From contig JABXJS010000185.1 in the NCBI GenBank assembly GCA_013538855.1, positions 1 to 50,795 on the forward strand: a stretch of DNA of 50,795 bases. The letters run 5' to 3'. Positions 34,901-41,669 of the stretch are shown here, in pieces. The position numbers and the translations under genes are program-made. The notes beneath the pieces were generated by a model. It saw nothing but the letters and a program-made list of their open reading frames with translations, had not been told where the DNA came from and ran no database searches. How positions within the stretch are numbered: position 1 is the stretch's first letter; every line of letters begins with the position of its first letter. The stretch is from Herpetosiphonaceae bacterium. Lineage in GTDB: Bacteria > Chloroflexota > Chloroflexia > Chloroflexales > Herpetosiphonaceae.

Positions 34901-35726
34901 CGGCATCCAGGCTGCCAACCCAACCGAAGTTGGCTTTGTGGAGCAGGATGTGCAGATTCCAGTCGGCACAGCATCGCTGAGCTTCTGGCTGCAGATCGAG
35001 GCTCCAACCCAGCGCCCGAATGACTATGTCCGCGCCAAGATCGACAACACGATTGTCTTCACGGCAACGACATCGGATGCGGCCACCTACGCCGACTACA
35101 CGCAGGTGAATGTGCCAATCGACGCCTTCGCCGATGGCGGCACCCACACCGTGCGCTTCGAGTCGCTGGTGGAAACTGGCGGTAACTCCAACTACTTCCT
35201 TGATGATGTCATGCTTGACTCGCAGGGCAGCCCGTGCTCGCCCGATGCGCTGAGCTGGGTGTCGGTCAACCCGACCAGCGGCTCGGTCCCTGCCAACGGG
35301 TCGTCTGACATCACCGTCACCTTCGACTCAACGGGCTTGGCCGAGGGCACCTACACTGGCAACCTCTGCTTCAGCTCGAACGATGTGCTCAACCCGCAGG
35401 TGATCATCCCGGTTTCGTTGACCGTGACCAACAATCCGCCGACCGATGGGACGATGCAGGGCACCGTCACCAGCCAGGGCACACCGCTCGCTGGTGCAAC
35501 CATCACGGCCGTTGGCTCGACAACGCTGACCACGACGACCTCGCTGTCTGGCACCTATAGCATGATCATGCCCGCTGGCACCTACACGGTCACAGCGTCC
35601 ATGCCCGGCTATGCGCCAAGCACGCAGGTGGTCACGATGACTGCCGGTGATACGGTTACTGTGGACTTCGATCTACAGCCAAGCGCGACGGAGAACAAGA
35701 TCTTCTTGCCCATCGTGGTCAAGTAG
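28920..35726 (+). CDS. Very large secreted S8 (subtilisin-like) serine protease with multiple carboxypeptidase-regulatory-like domains
   Basis: A 2268-aa secreted protein. A signal peptide (cleavage near AAQN, about res 27) is followed by a propeptide-like region of about 290 residues. The S8 catalytic domain has Asp329 (VVDDGLD), His376 (GGHGNLN), oxyanion Asn504 (SAGNSG) and Ser615 (GTSHSAPAVAG). A P-domain-like beta module follows (about 690-820). At least six carboxypeptidase-regulatory-like repeats start near 823, 901, 981, 1377, 1779 and 2177, each with a GxVxD...GxYxF...GTYTVTxSxxGY pattern. They are interspersed with beta-sandwich modules and a jelly-roll-like module near 1940-2100. 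The protein ends in NKIFLPIVVK. It probably degrades extracellular protein or polymers. Codons are strongly biased to C endings, suggesting high expression. Confidence 0.92.
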   Translation: MALSALRAMTRLLMVIVLVLPLGVAAQNPATVSSTSTQKILVNTANTDALAAVLGQGGTLLADYGTFSLWRVPTSKVSQLTASSQISIAQHDMDTVYLRDGAIDTRANTTPNVAADLQQLRTAEAQFWMIQFVGPVKDDWLKAVTKTGAELVMYMPSNAYVVWADGQAVKGLQDMAAADKFVQWAGPYHPAYRIAPNLLSAANAVKTNPTTKVTVQFYTTAATQRSLEKLLSASSAVYKAPSKVLGFTDVTVEVPTAMLKELARQADVFNVESWGAPEKLDERQGQILAGNITTSGGKVVPAGPGYLSWLASVGMPTDPAEYPIVDVVDDGLDSGNAANIIHPDFHEQGLASSPDRVAYIGNCTVDANGNAGGGGHGNLNAGIVAAFNNQSGFPYIDGPSSGISGGYNIGVGMSPYGRVAGTKIFANAGSYDISGCGDTDAGVVAASYNAGANLTSNSWGCGPPLCGPGGAYDASSQAYDALTRDASSTTPGNQQMLHVFSAGNSGPSSDTLGTPGTAKNVIAVGATENVRDEGVADGCNSTASDNADDIAGFSSRGPTDDGRTKPDVTGPGIHVTGPASQEAGFDGTGVCGASGSDNRFYPAGQTLYTWSSGTSHSAPAVAGSASLLYTYYRLNYGAGSPPSPAMLKAYLLNSTRYLNGSGTGGDLPTNNQGWGDVYLKQAFDGTARLFFDQQTTFGATGEDFVQGGQITDPSKPFRVTLTWTDAPGSTTGNAYVNDLNLEVTVGGQTYKGNVFSGAFSATGGSADTKNNVESVTIPAGVTGSFEVRVVAANIAGDGVPGNADTTDQDFALTIYNAATGPTGALTGFVRHPSSAPVAGARVAADTGPATLSNATGAYTLLLPVGTYTVTASLLGYGDSDTVTNINITENMTVTQDFTLEGGALTGVVRDAFTPSQPIVGAIVTTGLVTTTTDANGMYSFPQAPVGSVTVTASAVGYAPQSDSTTISDSMTATLDLVLPGGAVAGQVTDAINGAPIAGARVEAPGRVFTTDANGRYAFRSPPGAISLQVSKVGYATVGVNPAITNGMTVTQDVALTPEFGVDPAMLSRTFTFGDAPITDTAAMTLTNTSSQVFTYTLREVSGGFTPLRPTAGDVLLVNNDTDATTAARTALESNGYTVTTETAAVFDAEPVSSLLNYVAVVYAGNPGTNSRTKLQEYLDNNGRLLIADNDLGFSNRTTPLYTTYLDATYGGDDPGASNRALTGEDIMAGVNAPSVDPFPDYYTPGASSVTIFRYGNNSVGGSRITRNGYKAIYIATDYDSLGTAATGEPIEATIMQKAMMWLTGGAAQDNIPWLKEDPTGGPIAGNSDQNVDIGWYPDVVDQPGTYNALLRFNYTTVPTITINVPVTMTVLPSASQAGITGVVSSTGLCDMDLQPLVGATVTITATGGFSTTVQTDATGKYTYYTPGSDTYYVTVEAENHLVTTEMVAATAGSVTTQNFTLRLQSACLSVDPDSLSATLELGQQVTQTVVVSNTGATPASYQVIEASGNSSSPDASGYFWTEQRIAWVDASDGTSQNPADDGEFNVTLPFTFPFYGTMTSNIRVGNNGAIMVGATTGDVGYQNADLTLASSPNNFIAPFWDDMSSQSGEVYVKNIPTPLNQATIIQWNNRPHYNGVGSGTYQAVLYENGNILFQYLDTDFGDSGFDAGASASVGIRGTGAANASQYSFNQPAVGNNTAVCFVRPGNPSCTDIAWLMETPDQVSGQVGTPPSAQMIDVMFDASQVSQPGTYTATLVLSHDGLQNPVSFPVTMTVTLPSGSGIIEGTVMGLEACDTPGMPLSGAMVTLGTTPPQSDTTDASGYYNFVADSGTYTMTVSAAGYVSKTISVVVPDAATGTQDVELQLEAPCGDVSPTSLSSTQAPDTTMDRTLTVVNTGTAALDWSIQEQAPRPAAANSAPAVRKPVASRPDAASLRQTAPTADVLQDGGFEATNASNFTNPFWAQSSTNYGTVICNASCAGSGTVLPHTGTFFVWFGGIQAANPTEVGFVEQDVQIPVGTASLSFWLQIEAPTQRPNDYVRAKIDNTIVFTATTSDAATYADYTQVNVPIDAFADGGTHTVRFESLVETGGNSNYFLDDVMLDSQGSPCSPDALSWVSVNPTSGSVPANGSSDITVTFDSTGLAEGTYTGNLCFSSNDVLNPQVIIPVSLTVTNNPPTDGTMQGTVTSQGTPLAGATITAVGSTTLTTTTSLSGTYSMIMPAGTYTVTASMPGYAPSTQVVTMTAGDTVTVDFDLQPSATENKIFLPIVVK

Positions 35727-35746
35727 ATCACGCACGCTTAGACGGC

Positions 35747-35780
35747 AAAACGGCGGTGGGTTCGTCCCACCGCCGTTTTT
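35747..35780. terminator. Bidirectional terminator between the subtilase and the TetR-headed gene run
   Basis: A perfect 14-bp stem (aaaacggcggtggg / cccaccgccgtttt) with a 5-base loop TTCGT. T-runs occur on both sides, so it can end both convergent transcripts. Confidence 0.92.
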
Positions 35781-35811
35781 GTGTGCTTGATTGCTGCGCG
35801 TGCCGCTGAGT

Positions 35812-36126
35812 CTACGCCTGCTGCTGCCAAACCTGCTGCTGAGTCCAGAGTGAGCGCGCTGGCTGCACGCCGCTTGGGAAATGGGCGATGAAGTCGGCGC
35901 GGAAGGCTGGCCCATGCTCGTGCATGTAGCGGTCAAGGTCGGCCTGGCTCGCAGCGTGATAGGCTGTGCGGTAGCGCTGCGGGTTGCTCTGGTCAACATC
36001 AAAGTGCACATGCACGAAGCAGCCGGTGGCGAAAATCTCGGGGATGTGCTTGTCGCGCATGTAGGTCTCGAATGCGGGCACAAGGTCGGCATCCGTGAGC
36101 TCAACACAAACTTCGTAGGTAACCAT
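35812..36126 (-). CDS. DUF4286 family protein
   Basis: A 104-aa protein matching the DUF4286 pattern: an opening YEVCVELTDADL strand-helix, RDKHIPEIFATGCF, then RYRTAYHAASQADLDRYMHEHGPAFRADF. The fold is a ferredoxin-like antibiotic-monooxygenase type and the function is unknown. The ATG at 36126 is preferred; a GTG at 36138 overlaps the upstream DinB stop region and its own ribosome-binding site. It is the last gene of the leftward run and sits next to the shared terminator. Confidence 0.7.
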   Translation of the reverse strand: MVTYEVCVELTDADLVPAFETYMRDKHIPEIFATGCFVHVHFDVDQSNPQRYRTAYHAASQADLDRYMHEHGPAFRADFIAHFPSGVQPARSLWTQQQVWQQQA

Positions 36127-36134
36127 TGCGCTCC

Positions 36135-36617
36135 TCACTGCACTGAAAGCGTTTTTGTGATTTGATCCAGGTGAGCCTGGCCGTGGTTGGCGTAGCTCTG
36201 CAGAATATCGGCAACGCTGACCGCGCCGATCTCTGGATGCAGGCCGGTGCGCTGCCAGTCAGCCGCGGTAAGCTGCGCAAACAGCTGCGTCCAGCGCTGG
36301 TGCAGGCCGCGCAGAATGCCCAGCGAGGTGGCCAGATCAGCCACGCTTGCATCGGGATACTCGGCCCAGCGATCTTGATCGTAGGGCTTGAGCGTCGGGT
36401 GCTCCTCGCTCAAGATGAGCTTGGTGCGGATGTAGGCGTTCATGTGCGAGTCGGCGAGATGGTGCACGTTTTGGGCGACGGTCCACTCGCCAGGAATGTA
36501 GGCGGTCGTCAGCTGCTCTGAGCTGAGATCGCGCACGAGGGCCTCTAGCTGGTCAGGCAGCATCCGAATTGCGCTGATCAGCGCCTGCCGCTGTGTCTCC
36601 GTCATCTGGTCGTTCAT
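36135..36617 (-). CDS. DinB-family metal-dependent four-helix-bundle protein
   Basis: A 160-aa DinB/YfiT superfamily protein. Metal-binding histidines are visible in VHHLADSH (His52/53, His58) and near the C-terminus (NHGQAHLDQI). Family members include thiol transferases and damage-inducible proteins of unknown role. The start follows GGAGG. It lies 88 bp downstream of the SDR gene, and its end abuts the DUF4286 start, so the last two genes form a coupled pair that may or may not share the TetR-controlled transcript. Confidence 0.82.
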   Translation of the reverse strand: MNDQMTETQRQALISAIRMLPDQLEALVRDLSSEQLTTAYIPGEWTVAQNVHHLADSHMNAYIRTKLILSEEHPTLKPYDQDRWAEYPDASVADLATSLGILRGLHQRWTQLFAQLTAADWQRTGLHPEIGAVSVADILQSYANHGQAHLDQITKTLSVQ

Positions 36618-36705
36618 AGATCCTCCAGGCAGCCTCTACGGCTAGCTTGCGCATGGCCGATCACATTGGTGCAGCATAGCACAAGTTGCCTGCGGCTGTG
36701 ATGAC

Positions 36706-37500
36706 CTATGGTCGTCGCCAGCCGGTGCGGCTGCTGAGCCACTCCACAAGCCCAGGCATCAGGCTGTGGAGCCGGAAGAAGAAGCGCAGCTGCCACGGCA
36801 CTGTTACCGCCCGGCGATCGTTATGAATGCCGACGATAACGGCTGTGGCGACGTCGGCGGGGCTAAGGCTGGGCACAAGGCGCGCGATCCAGGGAATGCG
36901 CGCTTCGGCCCCAGGATTGTTGTCAAAGTAGCTGCTCGTGATCTTGCCTGGTGTCACAAGCATGGTGCGCAGCGGCGTGCGGCTGAGATCGGCGCGCAGG
37001 GCGCTGTCGAAGCCGCGCATGGCCCAGCGGGCGGTGGCGTAGATCGTCGCGCCAGGCCAGGGAATGCGCGAGGCGGGCGAGGTGACGTTGACGATCAGCC
37101 CACGCCGCTGTTTGAGCATATCCGGCAGCATAGCGCGGGTGATGTAGAATGCCGCAAAGCAGGGTGCGGCTAGCATCGCCTGCATCTCGGCTGGCTCGGT
37201 CTCCTCCAGGGCGAGGAAGCGCCCGCTGCCAGCATTGTTGATCAGGATGCTCGGCACGCCATGCTCGCGCTTGATCTGCTCCACGACCGCCGCCACCGCC
37301 GCTGCATCGGTGAGATCGACGGCGTACCAGGCCGCCCAGCCGCCTGCTGCCCGGATGGCTTGGCTGTGCTCCTCAAGCGCGCTAGCGGTGCGCGCCAACA
37401 GCACCACGCGCGCCCCTTGGGCGGCCAGCTGCTGGGCCAGCGCTAGGCCGAGGCCGCTGGAGGCCCCGGTGATGACGGTCAGCGCATCCTTAGTATGCAT
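36706..37500 (-). CDS. SDR-family oxidoreductase with altered YxxxK motif
   Basis: A 264-aa classical short-chain dehydrogenase. The cofactor loop TGASSGLG (res 11-18), the NNAG motif (88-91) and the catalytic Ser141 are present. The active-site motif reads Tyr154-Ala-Thr-Ala-Arg158, so the usual lysine is an arginine. It also has a longer C-terminal tail (RFFFRLHSLMPGLVEWL) that may contact membrane. The gene overlaps the preceding SRPBCC gene by 11 bases. It is the fifth gene counting from the TetR promoter. The substrate is unknown, and weakened activity is possible. Confidence 0.85.
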   Translation of the reverse strand: MHTKDALTVITGASSGLGLALAQQLAAQGARVVLLARTASALEEHSQAIRAAGGWAAWYAVDLTDAAAVAAVVEQIKREHGVPSILINNAGSGRFLALEETEPAEMQAMLAAPCFAAFYITRAMLPDMLKQRRGLIVNVTSPASRIPWPGATIYATARWAMRGFDSALRADLSRTPLRTMLVTPGKITSSYFDNNPGAEARIPWIARLVPSLSPADVATAVIVGIHNDRRAVTVPWQLRFFFRLHSLMPGLVEWLSSRTGWRRP

Positions 37501-37999
37501 GGCGCACCTCCGCTGCTTGACCTTGCGCTGCGATGCGCGCCCTGATGCGCTGGAGACACTGGCGCATGGCTGGCTGTAGGAAGAGCCGTGTGATTAGCAG
37601 CACTGGCGCTGCGGTGAGCAGCCCGCGCGTATGCCAGGCGTAGCGCCAGACAATGCGCGACTGCTCGCCCTCGGCATGGATGCGCCAGGTGACGTCAGCG
37701 TGGCGCACCAGCCAGGCCAGCGGTGGTGTAAGGCCGCCAAGGATGGTGTAGCCGTACAGTGTCGGTCGCTCCAGCGTTTCGATGCGCTCGGCCAGCACTG
37801 AGCCATCAACGCCATAGACGTGGCGCACCAGCCCTATCCCTAGCGCGCTATGGCCCGCTGGCAGCTCTTCGTACTGCATACCGGGCACCGGCCCATAGCC
37901 TTTGAAGACCGGCGGAAAGGTGTGCGGCGTGGTCAGATGATCATACACTTGCTCTGGTGCAGCAGGTATTGGCAGACTGGCGACGGCGTTGATAATCAT
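37490..37999 (-). CDS. SRPBCC-family (START-like) protein
   Basis: A 169-aa START-fold protein: IPAAPEQVYDHLTTPHTFPPVFKGYG, then IETLERPTLYGYTILGG, WRIHAEGEQSRIVWRYAWHT and a long C-terminal helix. The SRPBCC fold binds hydrophobic ligands such as polyketides or lipids, and some members are cyclases. The start overlaps the stop of the upstream reductase by 4 bases, indicating translational coupling within the TetR-controlled unit. Confidence 0.8.
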   Translation of the reverse strand: MIINAVASLPIPAAPEQVYDHLTTPHTFPPVFKGYGPVPGMQYEELPAGHSALGIGLVRHVYGVDGSVLAERIETLERPTLYGYTILGGLTPPLAWLVRHADVTWRIHAEGEQSRIVWRYAWHTRGLLTAAPVLLITRLFLQPAMRQCLQRIRARIAAQGQAAEVRHAY

Positions 38000-39078
38000 G
38001 CGTGCTCCTGATGCTGGCGCTGCTGCAGGCCGTAGACGGTCACGCCCGGCAGAGCGAGCAGCGCGCTCGCGCCAAACACGCTGGCTGGTGTTTGGAAGCC
38101 AGGCTTAATCGTTTGATTAAGGGCGTGCTGCACACATGCGATGGCGGTGAGCGCGGTGTAGTCGTAGGCCTCTGGCCCGCTGAGGCTGGCGCTGATGCGC
38201 TGGCCTGTGCGCGAGTCCTGGACCTCGCCCCAGACAAACGTCGATCCGCTGGCGCGCTGCTCCGGTGTTGGCCCGGCCGGCTGGCGCTTGAGCAGGGCCT
38301 GCAGAACGCGCTGGAAAGGCCGCGAGCGCATCAGCCAGCCAAGCCAGCGACTGACGCGCACAAGGCCGCGCAGCGCGCCGGGGAAAATCGCATAGGTTGT
38401 GATGTTCGGTATGCCTGTGCTGTGGGCAGCGGTGATCAGATCGCCGCGCCATGGGTTGAGGCTGGCGATGAGCTGCTGGCCAGCGTGCTCGATGCGGCGC
38501 TCGCTGCTGCCCGCCCGCGCAGGCACGAGCTGATTGTTCTGGCGCACAACGCCAGGATTGGGCAGGTCGTTGAGCACGGTGCTGAGGGTGCCGCGCGAGA
38601 CGCCGCCCTCGGTTTGAAAGGCCAACTCAAGCTGTGTGGCGCTGGGCAGCTGCGCTTTGAGCGCTACGGCCAGTGCATCGGTGGGCACAACGCCGAAGCC
38701 GACACCGGGCAGCAGCATGACGCCTTGCGCGCGCGCCCGGTCATCGAGCTGCTGCGCGTACTGAAACTCTGGCACCTCGCCAGCAAGATCAAGATAGTGG
38801 GTTTTGGTGCGCAGACAGGCGGCGAGCAGTGGCTTGGCGCTGCGCTTGAACGGCCCAGCACAGTTCAGCACCAGCGCCGCATCGCTCAGCGCTGTGTCAA
38901 GCGCAGCGCTATCGTTAAGATCGACCACGCGATAGGCTAGCCCTAGCTCGTTTGCCAGGCGTGCGAGCGGCTCACGGCTGCGCCCACTGAGCACAGGCTG
39001 GAGGCCAGACTGGACCGCAGCACGGGCGATGAGCTCGCCAGTGTAGCCGTATGCGCCATAAAGAATCCACGTCTGCAT
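37996..39078 (-). CDS. Saccharopine-dehydrogenase-like NADP-binding reductase
   Basis: A 360-aa protein with an N-terminal Rossmann fold (YGAYGYTGELIARAA, res about 8-22; then LSGRS; NCAGPF) of the saccharopine dehydrogenase/trans-acting enoyl reductase family. Members reduce membrane-linked lipid or polyketide intermediates in other bacteria, but the substrate here is unknown. The C-terminal half has a hydrophobic segment (ASVFGASALLALPGVTVYGL) that may be a membrane contact. The start at 39078 follows AGGAG; it lies 11 bp after the upstream SDR gene. Confidence 0.82.
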   Translation of the reverse strand: MQTWILYGAYGYTGELIARAAVQSGLQPVLSGRSREPLARLANELGLAYRVVDLNDSAALDTALSDAALVLNCAGPFKRSAKPLLAACLRTKTHYLDLAGEVPEFQYAQQLDDRARAQGVMLLPGVGFGVVPTDALAVALKAQLPSATQLELAFQTEGGVSRGTLSTVLNDLPNPGVVRQNNQLVPARAGSSERRIEHAGQQLIASLNPWRGDLITAAHSTGIPNITTYAIFPGALRGLVRVSRWLGWLMRSRPFQRVLQALLKRQPAGPTPEQRASGSTFVWGEVQDSRTGQRISASLSGPEAYDYTALTAIACVQHALNQTIKPGFQTPASVFGASALLALPGVTVYGLQQRQHQEHA

Positions 39079-39089
39079 CGCTGCTGCTC

Positions 39090-39875
39090 CTATTTCATCA
39101 GGCGGTAGGCCACGGCGGCCGAAAGCTGGCGCGGCATCAGGCGGTTGGACCACACGGTCAGCGTGTTGATGATCCCTGGCACAAAGCTAGCGCGGCGCTT
39201 GAGCATCTTTTTGATGCCGAGCTGGGCGACCTCGCGGCTTTGCATCATGGTCATGCGCTGATAGAGCGTTGGCTTCTGCCCGGCAACTTTCAGAAACTCG
39301 GTGGCGGTGATGCCTGGCGAGATAACGGTGCAGCTAACGCCAGTGCCCTTCAGCTCGTAGTTGATCGCCTCACCAAAGTTGAGGACAAAGCTCTTCGCTG
39401 CCGAGTAGCTGGCGTAGAGCGGCGAGGGCTGGTAGCCGCCGATGGAGGCGACCTGGAGCACATAGCCCGAGCGGCGGGCCACCATGTCGCGCACAAATAG
39501 CTTCGTGAGCTGCACAAGCGTGAGGATGTCTAGCTCCAGCATCTGGCGCTCGCGCTCCCATGGGATCTCGACAAAGCTGCCGTATACGCCAAAGCCAGCG
39601 TTGTTAATCAGCACATCGACCGTCTGGCCCTGCTGTTTGATCTGATCATAGAGCTGCTGGGGAGCCTCCGCCGTGCCCAAATCCATGGTGATCACGCTGA
39701 CGTGCACCTTGTGCTGCTGTTCAAGCTCCGTAGCTACTTGACGTAAAAGCTCCTCGCGCCGGGCTACCAAGATGAGGTTTGCTCCGCGGGCAGCTAGCTC
39801 GCGGGCGAAGTCAACGCCAAGCCCGCTTGATGCGCCTGTGACGAGGGCGGTTTTGCCGCGCAGTGTCGATTCCAT
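39090..39875 (-). CDS. SDR-family oxidoreductase
   Basis: A 261-aa classical short-chain dehydrogenase with an intact active site: GASSGLG (res 14-20), NNAG (91-94), Ser144, Tyr157 and Lys161 (YSAAK). It is of the DltE/YqjQ type. The C-terminus is basic and hydrophobic and might associate with membrane. First enzyme gene after the TetR repressor (32 bp gap). It probably reduces a ketone or aldehyde with NADPH, with unknown substrate. Confidence 0.9.
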   Translation of the reverse strand: MESTLRGKTALVTGASSGLGVDFARELAARGANLILVARREELLRQVATELEQQHKVHVSVITMDLGTAEAPQQLYDQIKQQGQTVDVLINNAGFGVYGSFVEIPWERERQMLELDILTLVQLTKLFVRDMVARRSGYVLQVASIGGYQPSPLYASYSAAKSFVLNFGEAINYELKGTGVSCTVISPGITATEFLKVAGQKPTLYQRMTMMQSREVAQLGIKKMLKRRASFVPGIINTLTVWSNRLMPRQLSAAVAYRLMK

Positions 39876-39907
39876 CGTGCAACTCCTTAATGCGTATAGC
39901 TATGTGC

Positions 39908-40579
39908 TCAGGGCGCGACGCTTTGCGTTAGCGTGTGCGTTTGCCAGCCCTGGAGCAGCAGGCGAAATGTTTGTGAGAAGTGAGGGGCGAATTGGATGTC
40001 GAATACGGCCAGCTCAGGCTGGGCTAGCAATGGCAGCAGCACTGGCGCAGGCTCGGCGAGCTGACGAAAGCCAATCACAAGCACGTGCGCCTGGAGCATC
40101 ACCTGGATGCCTGTGGCTGGCGCGAGAAACGGGAGCGCCCGCTCAAGCAGCGCGCCACTACGTAGCAGGTGCGTGTGCAGAAAGAGCTTGAACTCGCGCG
40201 CTTGCTCAAAGTCGATATTTTGCTCGAGCACAGTGTGCAGAATGGCCAGCAGCCTGGTCATGCCAGGGTGGCCTTCTAGCGTCTCGCAGAAGATGGTCAC
40301 AACATCATCGATGCTGGCCGGCGAGTTAAGCGCGCCCAGCCGTGTATCTAGCGTGTTGAACCAGACGGTGAGCTGCTGCTGCTGAATGTTTAAAAAGAGC
40401 GCTTCTTTGGTTGGAAAGTAGAGATAGACAGTGCCCTTCGCCAGTCCAGCGCGCTCGGCGATCGCATTGATCGTGATTGCTGGGTAGGAGAGTTCTTGAA
40501 ACATATCCCAGGCCACGTCAAGCAGTGTTTGCTGCCGCGCTTGTTTCTGTTCTTCATTCACTGCACGTTGTCGAGCCAT
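39908..40579 (-). CDS. TetR/AcrR-family transcriptional repressor
   Basis: A 223-aa TetR-family repressor. The N-terminal HTH is intact (ITINAIAERAGLAKGTVYLYFPTKEALF), followed by an all-helical ligand-binding domain with hydrophobic residues. It heads the leftward run of enzyme genes. Two TGAC-N5-GTCA palindromes in its own promoter are the predicted operators, so it should repress itself and the genes behind it until a hydrophobic ligand binds. The ligand is unknown. Confidence 0.92.
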   Translation of the reverse strand: MARQRAVNEEQKQARQQTLLDVAWDMFQELSYPAITINAIAERAGLAKGTVYLYFPTKEALFLNIQQQQLTVWFNTLDTRLGALNSPASIDDVVTIFCETLEGHPGMTRLLAILHTVLEQNIDFEQAREFKLFLHTHLLRSGALLERALPFLAPATGIQVMLQAHVLVIGFRQLAEPAPVLLPLLAQPELAVFDIQFAPHFSQTFRLLLQGWQTHTLTQSVAP

Positions 40580-40596
40580 AATGATCTACTCCTAAC

Positions 40597-40609
40597 TGAC
40601 TTGAGGTCA
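40597..40609. promoter_or_regulatory. TetR operator O1
   Basis: TGAC-TTGAG-GTCA, located at the downstream edge of the -10 of the tetR promoter. Its centre is 21 bp (two helical turns) from that of O2. Confidence 0.75.
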
Positions 40610-40638
40610 ATTATAAATGACCAATAGTCACTTGTCAA
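40610..40638 (-). promoter_or_regulatory. Consensus promoter of the tetR-SDR operon
   Basis: On the - strand: TTGACA (40638-40633), a 17-bp spacer and TATAAT (40615-40610), a perfect match to the sigma-70 consensus in both boxes and spacing. Strong when derepressed. Confidence 0.85.
40618..40630. promoter_or_regulatory. TetR operator O2
   Basis: TGAC-CAATA-GTCA, placed in the spacer between -35 and -10. Occupancy here would block RNA polymerase. Confidence 0.75.
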
Positions 40639-40774
40639 GATGCAAGCTGAAGAATCTCATTATACTGGTATTCTAGCGCTAACGGCGGGCGCGCTCATTG
40701 GTTGTCCGCTACAGTGTAGGATTCTGCGGTGCTCCTCCTAGCGTGCAGCGCCATCTTTAAACTTATGTTTATTT

Positions 40775-40812
40775 CTTGACAAGCGTTAAAGATTCTTGTA
40801 CTCTCTGCATAC
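40775..40812 (+). promoter_or_regulatory. Promoter P1 of the NHLP-type peptide genes
   Basis: TTGACA (40776-40781), a 17-bp spacer and TACTCT (40799-40804), followed by CTGCATAC. About 31 of the 38 positions agree with the second promoter at 41583-41620. A leader of about 130 bases follows before the first peptide gene; I saw no other gene in it. Confidence 0.75.
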
Positions 40813-40941
40813 ACGCAATCCGCGTGCACCCCGAGATGAGCTAAGGACTAGGAGAAGGGTGTAAACCTAGCATTATTCTTGCTGAATGATAGGTGTACAC
40901 TCCTGCGGCTTTTTATCTACACACAAAAGACAGGAGACTGT

Positions 40942-41151
40942 ATGAACGCAGAGTTCGAACGCCTGCTTGGCCGTGCCGTGCGCGATGCTGAATTTCGCAC
41001 GCAGCTGTTGACCGATCCTGCCAGCGCCACCGCTGAGTTCCAGCTGACGCCCGCAGATCGCGAGCGGATTATGCACGCCCTAGCCAAAGCCGAACAGAAT
41101 GACATCCAGGCAGCCTTCCAAGGCTCCACAACGCAGGGCTTCTGGCTCTAG
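40942..41151 (+). CDS. NHLP-clan (Os1348-like) small peptide 1, 69 aa
   Basis: A 69-aa protein of the nitrile-hydratase-leader-peptide clan. The conserved leader-like part is FERLLGRAVRDAEFRTQLL followed by TDPASA, then a short linker and a second amphipathic helix (LTPADRERIMHALAKAEQND). It ends in GFWL. The family is known from RiPP (ribosomal peptide) systems in which the leader recruits modifying enzymes. Here there is no cysteine, few core residues and no maturase gene in the window, so RiPP function is not shown. The start follows AGGAG. Probably in one transcript with peptide 2. Confidence 0.7.
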   Translation: MNAEFERLLGRAVRDAEFRTQLLTDPASATAEFQLTPADRERIMHALAKAEQNDIQAAFQGSTTQGFWL

Positions 41152-41204
41152 CAGGTAGCACTCTTATTGACCTCTATCACCCATATAGCTTTAAGGAGGT
41201 TTCG

Positions 41205-41411
41205 GTGAACGTAGAATTCGAGCGCTTGCTCGGTCGGGCCATTCGCGATACGGAGTTCCGCACCTTGCTGCTGACCAACCCTTCCGCTGCCACCGAGGGC
41301 TTCAAGCTCTCCGCAGCAGAGCTTGAGCGCATTCAGCATGCCCTGGCCAAAGCGGAGCAGGGCGAGATCAATGCTGCGTTTGAGGAGCCAAATGCCGCGC
41401 TGTGGTTCTAG
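41205..41411 (+). CDS. NHLP-clan (Os1348-like) small peptide 2, 68 aa
   Basis: A paralogue of peptide 1 with the same layout: FERLLGRAIRDTEFRTLLL-TNPSAA, then LSAAELERIQHALAKAEQGE and the terminal ALWF. The start is GTG at 41205, directly after a strong AAGGAGG. It lies 53 bp downstream of peptide 1 without a promoter or terminator between them, so they look like a tandem duplication within one transcript. The shared terminator is about 110 bp further on. No core cysteines. Confidence 0.7.
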   Translation: MNVEFERLLGRAIRDTEFRTLLLTNPSAATEGFKLSAAELERIQHALAKAEQGEINAAFEEPNAALWF

Positions 41412-41520
41412 TGTTCTAAAGCTCAATTGCGCTTAGATATAAGCTAGGGCAAGCAAATTCACTCAATGTTCCTTAACTCACAGTACATAATCATCTCTAT
41501 CATTCTGCTTATGTAAGCCG

Positions 41521-41555
41521 AATGCAACCATAGACACTAATCCTATGGTTGCATT
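41521..41555 (+). terminator. Terminator after peptide 2
   Basis: A 13-bp perfect stem aatgcaaccatag / ctatggttgcatt with a 9-base loop, followed by TGGCTT. Its stem core CAACCATAG recurs in the hairpin after peptide 3. The rest of 41412-41583 is AT-rich, with no gene seen. Confidence 0.65.
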
Positions 41556-41582
41556 TGGCTTAACGAGCGTTGTGTAGTCGCT

Positions 41583-41620
41583 CTTGACAAGCCTATAAGA
41601 TTATCGTACCCTCAGCATAC
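41583..41620 (+). promoter_or_regulatory. Promoter P2 of the third NHLP-type peptide gene
   Basis: TTGACA (41584-41589), a 17-bp spacer and TACCCT (41607-41612), then CAGCATAC. It is a near copy of P1, with identical TTGACAAGC, AAGATT and GCATAC blocks at the same positions. Confidence 0.75.
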
Positions 41621-41669
41621 CAAAGCGCGCTATGGTACCCTTTAGTCTCACTATCTGATAGGAGAAAGT

